Part shown: in pieces, positions 23,528 to 33,172 of the stretch
How the letters are laid out: the number at the start of each line of letters is the position of its first letter
Numbering within the stretch: the first letter of the stretch is position 1
Assembly: GCF_016907275.1 (NCBI RefSeq)
Contig: NZ_JAFBBP010000001.1
Location: 1,736,001-1,800,000 of the forward strand
Source: Micromonospora luteifusca
Lineage (GTDB): Bacteria; Actinomycetota; Actinomycetes; Mycobacteriales; Micromonosporaceae
Direction of reading: 5' to 3'
DNA: 64,000 nucleotides
Position numbers and translations under genes: made by a program
Notes under the pieces: model-generated
Databases searched by the model: none
What the model was told of the DNA's origin: nothing
The model's input: the letters and a program-made list of their open reading frames with translations, nothing else

Positions 23528-24920
23528 CGGCGGATTGCCTCTCGTCGTCTCGATAGTTGTTCGTGTCGTGCCCGGGGCCGGCGTGTTCGCCGCGCCCCGC
23601 GGTGTCCTGCTCATGGCCCGACTCCACCCGGCTGACCAGGACGGTGTCGATCCGGTTGCGCCGGCCGGTGGTGCCCTCGGCGACCAGCCGGAGACCGGCG
23701 ACCTCGACCTCCGCGCCGGGGATCGGCACGCGTCCCAGCGACTGGGCCAGCAGGCCACCGACCGTCTCCACCTCGTCGGTGGGCAGATCGGTGTCGAACA
23801 TCTCGCCCAGAGTCTCCACCGGCAGGCGGGCGGTCACCCGCACCGAGGAGTCCGTCAGACGTTCGACCGGCGGGCGTTCGACATCGTACTCGTCGGTGAT
23901 CTCACCGACGATCTCCTCCAGGATGTCCTCGATGGTGACCAGGCCGCCGGTGCCGCCGTACTCGTCGACCACGATGACCAGGTGGTTGCGGGCCGCCTGC
24001 ATCTCCGACAGCAGGTCGTCGACCGGCTTGGACTCCGGTACGAAGGTCGCCGGGCGCATCAGCTCCGCCACCGGCAGCTGCTCGGCCTCCGGGTCTCCGC
24101 CGCGGGAGCGCCGGATCAGATCCTTGAGGTAGAGCACACCGAGCACGTCGTCGACGCTCTCGCCGATCACCGGGATGCGGGAGAAGCCGGAACGCAGGAA
24201 GAGCACCAACGCCTGCGCGAGCGTCTTGCCCTCCTCGATCCACACCATTTCGGTACGCGGCACCATCACCTCTCGGGCGATGGTGTCCCCGAGCGCGAAC
24301 ACCGAGTGGATCATCTGACGCTCGCCGTGCTCGACCACCCCGCGCTGCTCGGCCAGGTCGACCAGCTCACGCAACTCGACCTGGCTGGCGAACGGCCCCT
24401 CCCGGAAGCCACGCCCCGGCGTGACCGCGTTGCCGATCAGGATCAGCAACGACGCGAGCGGGTTGAGCGCCCGGCCCAGCCAGCGGACCAGCGGCGCCAC
24501 CGCTCGACCCACGGCGTACGCGTGCTGCCGGCCGATGGTGCGCGGAGCGACGCCGACCACCACGAAGCTGACCACGGTCATCGCGCCGGCGGTCACCAGC
24601 GCGGCCCGCCAGCCGGCGCCGAAGCTGTCCACCGCGACCAGCGCCACCAGTGTGGTGGCGGTCAGCTCGGCGAGCAGCCGCAACAGCAGGAGCAGGTTGA
24701 GGTGCCGGACGACGTCGCCGGCGACGACCTGGAGGGTGCGGGCGCCACGCACGCCGTCGCGGGCCAGCTCGGCGGCCCGGGCTGGCGAGACCGCGGCGAG
24801 CGCCGCCTCGGTCATCGCGATCAGACCGGCCAACACCACCAGGCCGGCCGCGAAGACGATCAGCTGCAGGTCGGGAAGGCCGGCGGTGGCGCCGGCCGCC
24901 AGTAACGGAGGAGTGGACAT
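23520..24920 (-). CDS. CorC/HlyC family (CNNM-type) membrane protein with CBS domains
   Basis: This protein of about 466 residues has an N-terminal DUF21 membrane domain (helices at about 20-40, 65-90, 95-120, 140-165), two CBS domains ([16 protein letters not shown] ... [24 protein letters not shown]; then a second unit with [30 protein letters not shown]), and a C-terminal CorC_HlyC domain ([21 protein letters not shown]). Relatives take part in Mg2+ or Co2+ efflux and are called hemolysin-like, though hemolysis is not their role. Start: ATG at 24920, touching the ybeY stop (TGATG); a GTG three bases earlier is equally possible. The acidic tail overlaps the next gene's start. Confidence 0.93.
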   Translation of the reverse strand: MSTPPLLAAGATAGLPDLQLIVFAAGLVVLAGLIAMTEAALAAVSPARAAELARDGVRGARTLQVVAGDVVRHLNLLLLLRLLAELTATTLVALVAVDSFGAGWRAALVTAGAMTVVSFVVVGVAPRTIGRQHAYAVGRAVAPLVRWLGRALNPLASLLILIGNAVTPGRGFREGPFASQVELRELVDLAEQRGVVEHGERQMIHSVFALGDTIAREVMVPRTEMVWIEEGKTLAQALVLFLRSGFSRIPVIGESVDDVLGVLYLKDLIRRSRGGDPEAEQLPVAELMRPATFVPESKPVDDLLSEMQAARNHLVIVVDEYGGTGGLVTIEDILEEIVGEITDEYDVERPPVERLTDSSVRVTARLPVETLGEMFDTDLPTDEVETVGGLLAQSLGRVPIPGAEVEVAGLRLVAEGTTGRRNRIDTVLVSRVESGHEQDTAGRGEHAGPGHDTNNYRDDERQSADA

Positions 24921-25393
24921 CACTGGGTGCGGGTCGACCGCCAGCTCGTGAGCAGGCGGGCCTGGAGGGCGAACATCTCCCGCTCCTCCTCCGGCTCGGC
25001 GTGGTCATAGCCGAGCAGGTGCAGCACCCCGTGCACGGTGAGCAGGTGCAGCTCGTCGGCCGGTGCGTGCCCGGCGGTCGCCGCCTGCTTGGCCGCGACC
25101 TCCGGGCAGAGCACGATGTCGCCGAGCAGAGCTGGCTCGCCGCCGGCCGGCGCGGACTCACCCGGGCCGTGGTCGACGCTGCCCTCGTCCATGGGGAAGG
25201 CGAGCACGTCGGTCGGGCCGTCGCCACCCATCCAGCGGTGGTTCAGCTCGGTCATGTAGTCGATGTCGACCAGCAGCACGGACAACTCGGCGAGGGGGTT
25301 GACCCCCATCTCGTCGAGGGCGTGCCGGGCGACGGCGAGCACGGCGTCGGTGTCGACCTCGACACCGGACTCGTTGGCGATCTCGATGGACAA
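24920..25393 (-). CDS. ybeY: Endoribonuclease YbeY
   Basis: This 157-residue metalloenzyme takes part in 16S rRNA 3'-end processing and 70S ribosome quality control. The zinc motif [11 protein letters not shown] (H-x3-H-x5-H) lies near residue 120, preceded by [15 protein letters not shown] and the [11 protein letters not shown] segment of the fold. It starts with TTG at 25393, eight or so bases after GAGG; the resulting N-terminus SIEIANESG is the one usual in actinobacterial YbeY. A TTG start may keep its level low. It follows phoH by 15 bases, as in most actinobacteria. Confidence 0.95.
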   Translation of the reverse strand: MSIEIANESGVEVDTDAVLAVARHALDEMGVNPLAELSVLLVDIDYMTELNHRWMGGDGPTDVLAFPMDEGSVDHGPGESAPAGGEPALLGDIVLCPEVAAKQAATAGHAPADELHLLTVHGVLHLLGYDHAEPEEEREMFALQARLLTSWRSTRTQ

Positions 25394-25408
25394 CTGCTTT
25401 CCTCTGCT

Positions 25409-26467
25409 TTAGCGGCGGCGGCCGGATCGGCCGCCCTGGGCGGGTCGCCCGGGCACGGCGTGAACGCCCTGCGCCTGCTGATTCTCCCGCTCGGCGTCCC
25501 AGCGGGCGTACGCGTCGACGATCTCCCCGACCAGCCGGTGGCGAACCACGTCGGAACTGGACAACTGGGCGAAGTGCACGTCGTCGACGTTTTCCAGGAT
25601 CTCCCGGACGACCCGCAGGCCGCTGCTCGTCCCGCCGGGAAGGTCCACCTGGGTGATGTCACCGGTCACGACGATCTTGGAGTTGAAGCCGAGCCGGGTG
25701 AGGAACATCTTCATCTGCTCGGGCGTCGTGTTCTGTGCTTCGTCCAGGATGATGAACGCGTCGCTGAGGGTCCTACCGCGCATGTAGGCGAGTGGCGCGA
25801 CCTCGATCGTCCCCTGGGCCATCAGCTTCGGGATCGTCTCCGGGTCGAGCATCTCGTGCAACGCGTCGTAGAGCGGGCGCAGGTACGGGTCGATCTTCTC
25901 GTTGAGCGTGCCGGGCAGGAAGCCCAGTCGCTCGCCCGCCTCCACCGCCGGCCGGGTCAGGATGATCCGGTTGACCTGCTTGGCCTGCAACGCCTGGACG
26001 GCCTTCGCCATCGCCAGGTAGGTCTTTCCGGTGCCGGCCGGGCCGATGCCGAAGACGATGGTGTGGGTGTCGATCGCGTCGACGTACCGCTTCTGCCCGA
26101 GGGTCTTGGGGCGGATGGTGCGCCCGCGACGGGAGAGGATGTTGAGCGTCAGAACCTCGGCGGGCCGCTCGGCACTGCCCTGCTCGAGCATGCCGACGGT
26201 ACGCCGGACGGCGTCAGTGGTCAGGGTCTCGCCTTTCTCGATGAGTTCGAGCAGCTCACTGAAGACCCGCTCGGCGAGGGCGTTGTCCGCGGGGTCACCG
26301 GTGATGGTGATCTCGTTGCCGCGGACGTGCACGTCACTGTTGACCGAGCGTTCGACGAGTCGAAGGATCTCGTCGCCTGCGCCGAGCAGATTGACCATGA
26401 TCTTCGAGTCGGGCACGGTGATCTTGGTCTGCACCCGGGGCGGGCCGGGAGGTGGGGTGCCGGTCAT
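25409..26467 (-). CDS. phoH: PhoH family ATPase
   Basis: This 352-residue protein has a short N-terminal KH-like region (about 15-100, with [20 protein letters not shown] and [18 protein letters not shown]) and the PhoH ATPase core: Walker [12 protein letters not shown], the [17 protein letters not shown] segment, Walker [18 protein letters not shown], and [12 protein letters not shown]. PhoH proteins are putative RNA-related ATPases linked to YbeY. It is the first gene of the phoH-ybeY-corC-cdd-era operon. The ATG at 26467 lacks a strong ribosome binding site; an upstream in-frame start would add about 40 Arg-rich residues and is less likely. Confidence 0.95.
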   Translation of the reverse strand: MTGTPPPGPPRVQTKITVPDSKIMVNLLGAGDEILRLVERSVNSDVHVRGNEITITGDPADNALAERVFSELLELIEKGETLTTDAVRRTVGMLEQGSAERPAEVLTLNILSRRGRTIRPKTLGQKRYVDAIDTHTIVFGIGPAGTGKTYLAMAKAVQALQAKQVNRIILTRPAVEAGERLGFLPGTLNEKIDPYLRPLYDALHEMLDPETIPKLMAQGTIEVAPLAYMRGRTLSDAFIILDEAQNTTPEQMKMFLTRLGFNSKIVVTGDITQVDLPGGTSSGLRVVREILENVDDVHFAQLSSSDVVRHRLVGEIVDAYARWDAERENQQAQGVHAVPGRPAQGGRSGRRR

Positions 26468-26599
26468 AGGTCGGGCCGAAGGGCCCTGCGCCACCTGCTC
26501 TCGATCTCGAAGCCGGCTCTGCTGGCACGGCCTGCGGACGTTACACCCATCGTATCGGGTCAACGCGGGGCGCATCGCGCCCATTTCCGCTGGCCGCGA

Positions 26600-27997
26600 T
26601 CAACTCCCGGCCCGGAAGTCGTACCGGTCGAAGGTCTCCTGGTGGCGGGTGAACCGGTACGTCGCCCAGTGCATCCGGACCACCGCGCCAGCCTCGTCCC
26701 GGGTCAGCCGCAGCAGCTCACCGGCCTCCCGACCGGAGACCGTCCGGAACACGTCCGGCTGGTCCGGCAGGGGGGTGAAGATCGCCGGTGGACGCCCCGC
26801 CGGGTCACCGGCCCCCCGCGCCCGCAGGGCGCCGTCGTGCCAGGAGAAGACGTACTCGAAGCCCTCGCCCCACCAACGGCCGAGCACTCCCCGCAGAGCC
26901 GTCGGCGCGGGTGCACCAGGCCGCCAGGGCTCGATCTCGGCCGGGTCGTGCTCGACCGCCGCCGCGAGCAGCCGGTGCGGTAGATCGAACACCTCGGCCG
27001 CCGTGCCGGACGAGCCGAGCACCGCAGCGCCCATCGCGCCGGCCGTGCCGTCGCCTCCTCGCCGGCCGTACGCCGCGGCGAGGAAACCGGGCATCGCCCC
27101 GTCGTGCCCCACGTGCACCACCCGATCCCCCTGCGGAACCAGGATCAGCCCGAGCCCGAAGCCCGCGCCCCAGAGCGTCTCGTCGGTGGTGGTCAGCGGC
27201 CAGCGCATCTCGTCCAGCGTCGCGGGGGCGAGGACCACACCGGCCGGGTCCAGTGCGGCCGGGTCGGCGAGGAACGCCGCCCAGCGGGCCAGGTCGGTCG
27301 CGGTGCTCCAGAGCTGGGCGGCCGGGCCGACCGCGCCGAAATCGGTCGGCGGCTCCGGGTGTGCCTCGTCGGAGTACGCGTCGACCAGGAACCCGGTGGC
27401 CGCCGTCGGCCGAGGGGTCACGGTGGTGTCGGTCAACCCCAGCGGCGTCAGAACCCGCTCGGTGAGCGACTGCGCCCAACTCTCGCCGCGCAACCGGGCG
27501 ACGAGTTGGCCCAGCACGGCCAGACCCAGGTTGGAGTAGTGGAACCGGCGGCCCGTCGGCAGCACCCGCTCGGCCCGGTCCAGCTCAGCCAGCAACTGCT
27601 CGGCGTCCGGCGCGCGCAGGCTGTCCCAGACGTCGCCGAACGGCTCGCGTTGCAGGCCACCGGTGTGCGACAGCAACCGGCGGACGGTCAACTCGCCGTG
27701 CGCGGGGAGATCCAGGTGCCGGCCGATCGGGTCGTCCAGGCCCAGCAGCCCGTCGTCGCGGCACTGGAGGACGAGCACCGCGGTGAAGGTCTTGGTGATC
27801 GAGCCGATCCGGAACTGGGTGCCCGGCCCCAGCGGGTTGTCGGTGCCGGTCGCGCCGATGGTGCAGCTCCAGAGCGGTCGGTCGGCCCGGTGCAGCGCCG
27901 CCGACACCGCCGGCACCCGGGCGTCGGCCTGCACCCGCCGGACCAGCCGGCCAAGGCGCTCGTCCACTCGGGATTCCGGCGCCGGACCGGCGCTCAC
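26600..27997 (-). CDS. Serine hydrolase of the class C beta-lactamase / esterase family
   Basis: This 465-residue protein has the penicillin-recognising fold: SITK (Ser66, Lys69), YSN (Tyr154, Asn156) and a HVGHDG motif near 310 in place of KTG. It has no signal peptide, so it is likely cytoplasmic and closer to EstB-type esterases or D-aminopeptidases than to resistance enzymes. About 120 C-terminal residues form an added lipocalin-like or unknown domain (GRWWGEGFEYVFSWHDGALRARG). The GTG at 27997 is the first start after an upstream stop. It lies between HIT and phoH genes on the same strand. Confidence 0.88.
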   Translation of the reverse strand: MSAGPAPESRVDERLGRLVRRVQADARVPAVSAALHRADRPLWSCTIGATGTDNPLGPGTQFRIGSITKTFTAVLVLQCRDDGLLGLDDPIGRHLDLPAHGELTVRRLLSHTGGLQREPFGDVWDSLRAPDAEQLLAELDRAERVLPTGRRFHYSNLGLAVLGQLVARLRGESWAQSLTERVLTPLGLTDTTVTPRPTAATGFLVDAYSDEAHPEPPTDFGAVGPAAQLWSTATDLARWAAFLADPAALDPAGVVLAPATLDEMRWPLTTTDETLWGAGFGLGLILVPQGDRVVHVGHDGAMPGFLAAAYGRRGGDGTAGAMGAAVLGSSGTAAEVFDLPHRLLAAAVEHDPAEIEPWRPGAPAPTALRGVLGRWWGEGFEYVFSWHDGALRARGAGDPAGRPPAIFTPLPDQPDVFRTVSGREAGELLRLTRDEAGAVVRMHWATYRFTRHQETFDRYDFRAGS

Positions 27998-28064
27998 GCC
28001 GCCGCTCCGCTTCGCTGCGCGCCGGCGCGAGGCGCCAGGCTGCTGGTTCGCTCGCTGCGCTCGC

Positions 28065-28424
28065 TCATGTCAGGTCCCGAGCGAGCATCGGGCCGAGCGG
28101 TGCGCCACCGAGCAGGTGTGCGTGCGCGTGGAACACTTCCTGCCCGCCGTACGCGCCGGTGTTGAACATCAGCCGGAAACCGTCGCCGAGCAGGCCCTCG
28201 TCCTCGGCCACCGCCGCGGACGTCGCCAGCACGTCCGCGGTCAACGCCGGGTCACCCTGGGCGAGCGTGGCGATGTCCGCGTAATGCTCCTTCGGAATGA
28301 CCAGGACGTGCACCGGCGCCTTCGGGTCGATGTCACGGAAGGCGAGCGTGGTGTCGGTCTCCCGGACCACGGTGGCCGGGATCTCCCCGGCGACGATGCG
28401 GCAGAACAGGCAATCGGATCCCAT
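28065..28424 (-). CDS. HIT family nucleotide hydrolase
   Basis: This 119-residue protein is a histidine triad hydrolase of the Hint branch: DCLFCRIVAGEIPATVV at the start, DPKAPVHVLVIPKEH in the middle, and the triad HAHAHLLGG near the C-terminus, where the middle His attacks the alpha-phosphate of AMP derivatives. Hint proteins cleave adenosine phosphoramidates or acyl-AMP. The ATG at 28424 gives the usual MGSDCLFCRI start. It lies upstream of the serine hydrolase gene on the same strand and is divergent from the SDR gene at 28472 with only about 47 bases between them. Confidence 0.95.
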   Translation of the reverse strand: MGSDCLFCRIVAGEIPATVVRETDTTLAFRDIDPKAPVHVLVIPKEHYADIATLAQGDPALTADVLATSAAVAEDEGLLGDGFRLMFNTGAYGGQEVFHAHAHLLGGAPLGPMLARDLT

Positions 28425-28471
28425 CGGGGCAGTGTAAGTAGGGGCGCGACGGCTCAGGCAGGATGGCCGGC

Positions 28472-29233
28472 ATGACAGATCGAGCGGTACTCGTGACCGG
28501 TGCCTCACGCGGGATCGGCCGCGCGGTGGCGACGGCGTTCGCGACCAGTGGTGATCGGGTGGCGATCCACCACCGCGACTCCGGCGACGCGGCCGAGGAA
28601 CTGCGCGCGCAGTTGCCCGGCACCGGGCACGTGGTGGTCCGTGCCGACCTCACCGACCCGGACGCGGTCCGGGCCATGGTGGACCGGGCCGCCGAGCTGC
28701 TCGGCGGTCTGGACGTGCTGGTCAACAACGCCGGGATGTACGGCGACCGGGACGACCCGCACCCCGTCTTCGGCGCCTCCTACGAGCAGTGGCAGAAGCG
28801 CTGGCGGCAGGTGCTGGAGACCAATCTGACCGGGGCGGGCAACGTCACCTGGTGCGCTGCCCAGCACATGCGGGAACGCGGCGGCCGGATCGTCAACGTC
28901 TCGTCCCGAGGTGCGTTCCGCGGCGAGCCGGACCAGCCGGCGTACGGCGCCAGCAAGGCGGGGCTGAACGCACTGGGCCAGTCCCTCGCCGTGGCGCTCG
29001 CGCCGTACGGCATCACGGTCGCCACCGTCGCGCCGGGCTTCGTGGCGACCGACATGACCACCGAGCACCTGCGCGGGGAGCAGGGCGCGGCCATCCGGGC
29101 GCAGAGCCCGTTCGGTCGGGTGGCCCGACCGGAGGAGATCGCCGCCGCCGTGCACTGGCTGGCCTCGCCGGAGGCCGAATGGACCTCCGGCACGATCGTC
29201 GACCTCAACGGAGCTTCCTACCTGCGTAGCTGA
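28472..29233 (+). CDS. SDR family oxidoreductase
   Basis: This 253-residue classical short-chain dehydrogenase has the nucleotide motif TGASRGIG, the NNAGMYG structural motif, the catalytic Ser in VNVSSRG and YGASK as the Tyr-Lys pair, and the C-terminal SGTIVDLNGASYL. Substrate is unknown; the pattern is close to 3-oxoacyl-ACP reductase-like enzymes. The start is taken at 28472 because it gives the usual TDRAVLVTGASRG N-terminus; an ATG nine bases upstream is possible. It is flanked by genes on the opposite strand, HIT upstream and rsmE downstream. Confidence 0.93.
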   Translation: MTDRAVLVTGASRGIGRAVATAFATSGDRVAIHHRDSGDAAEELRAQLPGTGHVVVRADLTDPDAVRAMVDRAAELLGGLDVLVNNAGMYGDRDDPHPVFGASYEQWQKRWRQVLETNLTGAGNVTWCAAQHMRERGGRIVNVSSRGAFRGEPDQPAYGASKAGLNALGQSLAVALAPYGITVATVAPGFVATDMTTEHLRGEQGAAIRAQSPFGRVARPEEIAAAVHWLASPEAEWTSGTIVDLNGASYLRS

Positions 29234-29255
29234 ACCACGAGCGGCAGGGTTGGGA

Positions 29256-29990
29256 CTACCAGCGGCCGAGCCGGGCGGCGAGCACGCTGAGCGCCGCCAC
29301 GCCGGCGGTGGAGGTACGCAGCACGGCCGGCCCGAGCCGCACCGGCCGGCCGCCGGCCTCCTGGAAAGCCGTCAGCTCGGCCGGGGCGATGCCACCTTCC
29401 GGCCCCACCACCAGGACGATCTCACCGGAGGACGGCAGCTCGGCGGTGGTCAGCCGCTCCTGGGCCTCCTCGTGCAGCACGAACCCGGCGGCGGCACCGG
29501 CGATCCGGCGGGCCACCGTCGCGGTGGACTCGTCGGGCGCACCGGCCACCACCGGCAGCCAGGGGCGGCGCGCCTGCTTGGCCGCCTCCCGGGCGGTGGC
29601 CACCCACTTGTCCCGGGCGCGTACGCCACGGTCGCCGCGCCACTGCGTCACCGAGCGGGACGCCGCCCAGGGCACGATCTCGTCGACCCCGACCTCGGTC
29701 ATCGCCTGCACGGCCAGCTCACCCCGGTCGCCCTTGGCGATGCCCTGCACGGTCACCAGCCGGGGTACGGGCGCGTCCGCGTACCCCCGCGAGGTGATGG
29801 TGACCTCCAGGCTGCCCCGGCCGACCGCGGTGACCACCGCGGTGGCCGTGCCGCCCCGACCGTCGGCGAGCAGCAACTCCTCGCCGACGCGCAGCCGCTG
29901 CACGGTCGCGGCGTGGTGCCCCTCCGGGCCGTCCAGGGTGAATGCGTCGCCGGTGGGCAGCGCCTCGACCAGGAACAGCGGCGCGGACAC
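29256..29990 (-). CDS. rsmE: 16S rRNA (uracil(1498)-N(3))-methyltransferase
   Basis: This 244-residue SPOUT-family enzyme methylates N3 of U1498 in 16S rRNA using S-adenosylmethionine. The N-terminal PUA-like domain (GPEGHHAATVQRLRVGEELLLADGRG) and the C-terminal knot are clear: KGDRGELAVQAMTEVGVDEIVPW, ARDKWVATAREAAKQARRPWLP, LVVGPEGGI and the final RLGPAVLRTSTAGVAAL. The GTG at 29990 lies two bases from the dnaJ stop, giving tight coupling in the hrcA-dnaJ-rsmE run that is common to Actinobacteria. Confidence 0.96.
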   Translation of the reverse strand: MSAPLFLVEALPTGDAFTLDGPEGHHAATVQRLRVGEELLLADGRGGTATAVVTAVGRGSLEVTITSRGYADAPVPRLVTVQGIAKGDRGELAVQAMTEVGVDEIVPWAASRSVTQWRGDRGVRARDKWVATAREAAKQARRPWLPVVAGAPDESTATVARRIAGAAAGFVLHEEAQERLTTAELPSSGEIVLVVGPEGGIAPAELTAFQEAGGRPVRLGPAVLRTSTAGVAALSVLAARLGRW

Positions 29991-29991
29991 C

Positions 29992-31140
29992 TCAGGCGTG
30001 CCCGTTGAACGCGTCGCGCATCCGGGAGAAGAAGCCGCCCTGCTTGGACAACTCGGCGACCTCCTCACCGCGGGTCTTGGCGAAGTCGCGCAGCATCTTC
30101 TCCTGGTCCGGGTCGAGCTTTGTCGGCGTCCGGACGTCCAGGTGCACGTAGAGGTCGCCGCGGCCGGTGCCGCGCAGGTGTGGCACACCCCGGGCGCGCA
30201 GCCGCAGCGTGCTGGCCGGCTGGGTGCCGGCCTTGACGTCGACCGTCTCCTCGCTGTCCAGGGTCTTGATGGTCAGGCGGGTGCCGAGCGCCGCCGCGGT
30301 CATCGGCACGGTGACGCGGCAGTGCAGGTCGTCGCCCTTGCGGGAGTACACGTCGTGCGGCCGCTCGTGGATCTCCACGTAGAGGTCACCGGCCGTGCCG
30401 CCACCCGGGCCCACCTCGCCCTGCTGGGCCAGCCGGATCCGCATGCCGTCCTCGACGCCGGCCGGGATCTTGACGGTCAGCGAGCGGCGGGTGCGCACCC
30501 GTCCGTCGCCGGCGCAGGTGGGGCAGGGGTGCGGGATGGTGGTGCCGTAGCCCTGGCACACGGTGCACGGCCGGGCGGAAACCACCTGGCCGAGGAAGGT
30601 GCGCTGCACCGACTGCACCTCACCCCGCCCGGCGCACGCCTCGCAGGTCGCCAGGTGGGTGCCGGCGGCCGTGCCCGCTCCGGAGCAGGTGGTGCAGAGC
30701 ACGGCGGTGTCGACGGTGATCGGCGCCTCGACGCCGAACGCCGTCTCGTGCAGGTCCAACTCGAGTCGCAGGATCGCGTCGGCACCCGGGCGGGTACGCG
30801 GACGCGGGCCACGGGCGCCACCGGCCGCGCCACCGAAGAACGCGTCCATGATGTCCTGGAAACCGACGAACGGGCCGGCACCACCCGGACCACCCGGGCC
30901 GCCAGCGCCGCCCCCGCCACCCGGGGCGAGCGGGTCGCCACCCAGGTCGACGATCTGCCGCTTCCGGTCGTCCGAGAGGACCTCGTACGCGGCGTTGATG
31001 TCCTTGAACTTCTCCTGAGCCTCCGGGTCCGGATTGACGTCCGGGTGGAACTGGCGCGCCAACTTGCGGTAGGCGCGCTTGATCTCGTCATCGGAGGCTT
31101 CCCGGCTCACACCGAGAATGCCGTAGTAGTCCCTGGCCAC
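29992..31140 (-). CDS. dnaJ: Molecular chaperone DnaJ (DnaJ2 type)
   Basis: This 382-residue co-chaperone stimulates DnaK. The J domain starts [18 protein letters not shown] and holds HPD at residues 32-34; a Gly-rich linker follows (about 75-95); the zinc domain has four CxxCxGxG repeats ([32 protein letters not shown]); substrate-binding beta domains follow, with [15 protein letters not shown]. The start is set at GTG 31140 because DnaJ2 proteins begin ARDYY; an ATG at 31158 would add six residues. It lies 70 bases downstream of hrcA, so it should share the CIRCE-controlled promoter. Confidence 0.96.
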   Translation of the reverse strand: MARDYYGILGVSREASDDEIKRAYRKLARQFHPDVNPDPEAQEKFKDINAAYEVLSDDRKRQIVDLGGDPLAPGGGGGAGGPGGPGGAGPFVGFQDIMDAFFGGAAGGARGPRPRTRPGADAILRLELDLHETAFGVEAPITVDTAVLCTTCSGAGTAAGTHLATCEACAGRGEVQSVQRTFLGQVVSARPCTVCQGYGTTIPHPCPTCAGDGRVRTRRSLTVKIPAGVEDGMRIRLAQQGEVGPGGGTAGDLYVEIHERPHDVYSRKGDDLHCRVTVPMTAAALGTRLTIKTLDSEETVDVKAGTQPASTLRLRARGVPHLRGTGRGDLYVHLDVRTPTKLDPDQEKMLRDFAKTRGEEVAELSKQGGFFSRMRDAFNGHA

Positions 31141-31210
31141 TGCGTTCCGTGTCCTCATGTTCGTCTCGCGTTGCGCCGATCCGGCGGCAGCCGGCCGTCG
31201 GCCCTGACTG

Positions 31211-32233
31211 TCAGTTCTGGGCCAGCAACTCGCCCACGTAGCGTGCCACGGCGCGCACCGTGGCGATATTGCCGGGGTAGTCCATCCGGGTGGGCCCCAG
31301 CACCCCCAGGCCGCCGACGATCGTGGCGCCGGGGCCGTACCCGGTGCTGACCACGGAGGCGGCGCGCAGGTTGTCGAACTCGTTCTCGTCGCCGATCAGC
31401 ACCCGGGTCGTGCTCGGCTCGGTCTCGCCGATGAGCTTGAGGAGCACGACCTCCTCCTCCAGCGCCTCGAGGATCGGCCGCAGCGAACCCTGGAAGTCGA
31501 GCAGGCCGCCCCGGGTGAGGTTGGCGGTGCCGGCCAGGGCGATGCGTTCCTCGTGGCGCTCGACCAGCGTCTCCAGGAGCACCGTGGCGAGGGTGGTCAT
31601 CGTCGGACGCAGCTCGGCCGGCGCCTCTTCGACAAGCGCCTGCACCAACGGCGGGGTGTCGGACAGCCGGGCACCGGCGAGCTTTTCGTTGACCAACCGA
31701 CGCAGGTCGGTGACGTTGTCGGCGGGCACCGGCCCGGGCAGCTCCACCAGCCGCTGCTCCACGCGCCCGGTGTCGGCGATCATGACGAGCATCAGCCGGG
31801 TGGTGGAGATCGGCACCAGCTCCAGGTGACGAACCGAGGAACGAGCCAGGCTCGGGTACTGCACGACGGCCACCTGCCGGGTCAGCTGAGCGAGCAGCCG
31901 CACCGTGCGGTGCACCACGTCGTCGAGGTCGACCGCGCCGACCAGGAAGCGCTCGATGGCCCGGCGCTCGGCCGGGGTGAGCGGCTTGACCCGGGACAAC
32001 CGGTCGACGAAGAGGCGGTAGCCGCGATCGGTGGGCACCCGGCCGGCGCTGGTGTGCGGCTGCCGGATGTAGCCCTCTTCCTCCAGCACGGCCATGTCGT
32101 TGCGGACCGTGGCCGGGGAGACGCCGAGCTGGTGCCGCTCGACCAGCGCCTTGCTGCCGACCGGCTCCTGGGTGGAGACGTAGTCCTCGACGATCGCGCG
32201 GAGCACGGCGAGCTTCCGGTCGTCGAGACCCAT
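31211..32233 (-). CDS. hrcA: Heat-inducible transcriptional repressor HrcA
   Basis: This 340-residue repressor binds CIRCE elements and controls chaperone genes in a GroEL-dependent manner. The N-terminal winged helix is typical ([65 protein letters not shown]), followed by the GAF-like dimerisation domain ([28 protein letters not shown]) and the C-terminal GENEFDNL-like segment [17 protein letters not shown]. The ATG at 32233 follows AGGAGGTG. A CIRCE box lies about 57 bases upstream, implying autoregulation and control of dnaJ and probably rsmE. Confidence 0.97.
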   Translation of the reverse strand: MGLDDRKLAVLRAIVEDYVSTQEPVGSKALVERHQLGVSPATVRNDMAVLEEEGYIRQPHTSAGRVPTDRGYRLFVDRLSRVKPLTPAERRAIERFLVGAVDLDDVVHRTVRLLAQLTRQVAVVQYPSLARSSVRHLELVPISTTRLMLVMIADTGRVEQRLVELPGPVPADNVTDLRRLVNEKLAGARLSDTPPLVQALVEEAPAELRPTMTTLATVLLETLVERHEERIALAGTANLTRGGLLDFQGSLRPILEALEEEVVLLKLIGETEPSTTRVLIGDENEFDNLRAASVVSTGYGPGATIVGGLGVLGPTRMDYPGNIATVRAVARYVGELLAQN

Positions 32234-32289
32234 TCTCCGCACCTCCTGTCGCACGTCGGCCGCCGGCGCCATGGGCCGGCCGAGCCGTC

Positions 32290-32316
32290 CTGGCACTCGA
32301 CTGTAACGAGTGCCAG
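32290..32316. promoter_or_regulatory. CIRCE operator upstream of hrcA
   Basis: The sequence ctggcactc - nine bases - gagtgccag is a perfect 9-bp inverted repeat with the 9-base spacer of CIRCE (consensus ttagcactc-N9-gagtgctaa). It lies 57-83 bases upstream of the hrcA start on the minus strand. Confidence 0.93.
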
Positions 32317-32458
32317 TCTACGTCGGCGTACCCGCCGGCGCGATGATCAACGGCGGCTCATCGCTGCGGCCCGCGCCACCCCGCTGGGCCGATCGGCCCA
32401 GACTGCCGGGCGGAGTCGCTCTGGTGCGGCGTTGCCACGGGCCTCTACCGTGACATCC

Positions 32459-33103
32459 ATGACTGAACCTCCTCGCCCTCCCGGAGCGGGTGAGCCCGGC
32501 GACTACCCGCCGGAGCCGACCTCCCCGAGTTCTTTCCCGTCGGCCGAGCCGCCCACCGCACCACTGTCCGGGGCACCCGGCCCGGGCGGCTATCCCCCGG
32601 CCGGTGGCTATCCGCCGCCCACCGGTGACCAACCGCCGTCAGGTGGCTACCCTCCGGCGGGTGGCTATCCGCCGCCCGGCGGTTACCCCCCGCCCGGCGG
32701 TTACCCCGCTGGCGGCTACCCGACCGGTGGCGCCTACGGCGGCCCCGGCGGCGGCTATGCCAACAACGAGGACAAGACCTGGGCGTTGGTCGCGCACTTC
32801 GGCGGCGCCGCCGGCATGATCATCAGCGGCGGCGTGCTCGGCTGGATCGCCCCGCTGGTGGCGATGCTGGCACGCGGCAACCAGTCCCCGACGGTGCGGG
32901 CGCACGCTGTGGCAGCGCTCAACTTCCAGCTCATCTGGTCGATCGTCGGTCTGGTCGGCTGGGTGCTGTCCTGCATCCTGATCGGCTTCATCGGGGTCGG
33001 GGCGGCCATCATCCTCGGTGCCGTGTTCGGCATCATCGCTGGCATCAAAGCCAACGAGGGCCAGCTCTACCGCTACCCGCTCTCTGCGAGCTTCATCAAG
33101 TGA
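32459..33103 (+). CDS. DUF4870 domain membrane protein with Pro/Gly/Tyr repeats
   Basis: This 214-residue protein has a disordered N-terminal half with GGYPPP/GGYPPAGG repeats (about residues 43-100) and a C-terminal DUF4870 domain with three helices: DKTWALVAHFGGAAGMIISGG, FQLIWSIVGLVGWVLSCILIG and VGAAIILGAVFGIIAGIKANEG. The domain is common in actinobacteria and of unknown function; the repeated PPGG tail is a frequent partner. The ATG at 32459 directly follows the stretch upstream of hrcA, with which it is divergent; its promoter must lie in the 140 bases after CIRCE. Confidence 0.92.
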   Translation: MTEPPRPPGAGEPGDYPPEPTSPSSFPSAEPPTAPLSGAPGPGGYPPAGGYPPPTGDQPPSGGYPPAGGYPPPGGYPPPGGYPAGGYPTGGAYGGPGGGYANNEDKTWALVAHFGGAAGMIISGGVLGWIAPLVAMLARGNQSPTVRAHAVAALNFQLIWSIVGLVGWVLSCILIGFIGVGAAIILGAVFGIIAGIKANEGQLYRYPLSASFIK

Positions 33104-33172
33104 ACCGGTCCGGCCGCTCCCCCGGCCGGCCCGCAGCACCCGCTGCCCCGCTCCGGGGCAGCGGGAGCCCAC

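Noticed and set aside
26600..27997. Beta-lactamase resistance gene
   Set aside because: No signal peptide, HVGHDG rather than KTG and an extra C-terminal domain point to an esterase- or peptidase-type serine hydrolase.
28000..28064. Short inverted sequences near the HIT gene stop (cgctcgctgcgctcgctcat)
   Set aside because: Simple GC-rich repetition without a long perfect stem; not clear enough to call a terminator.
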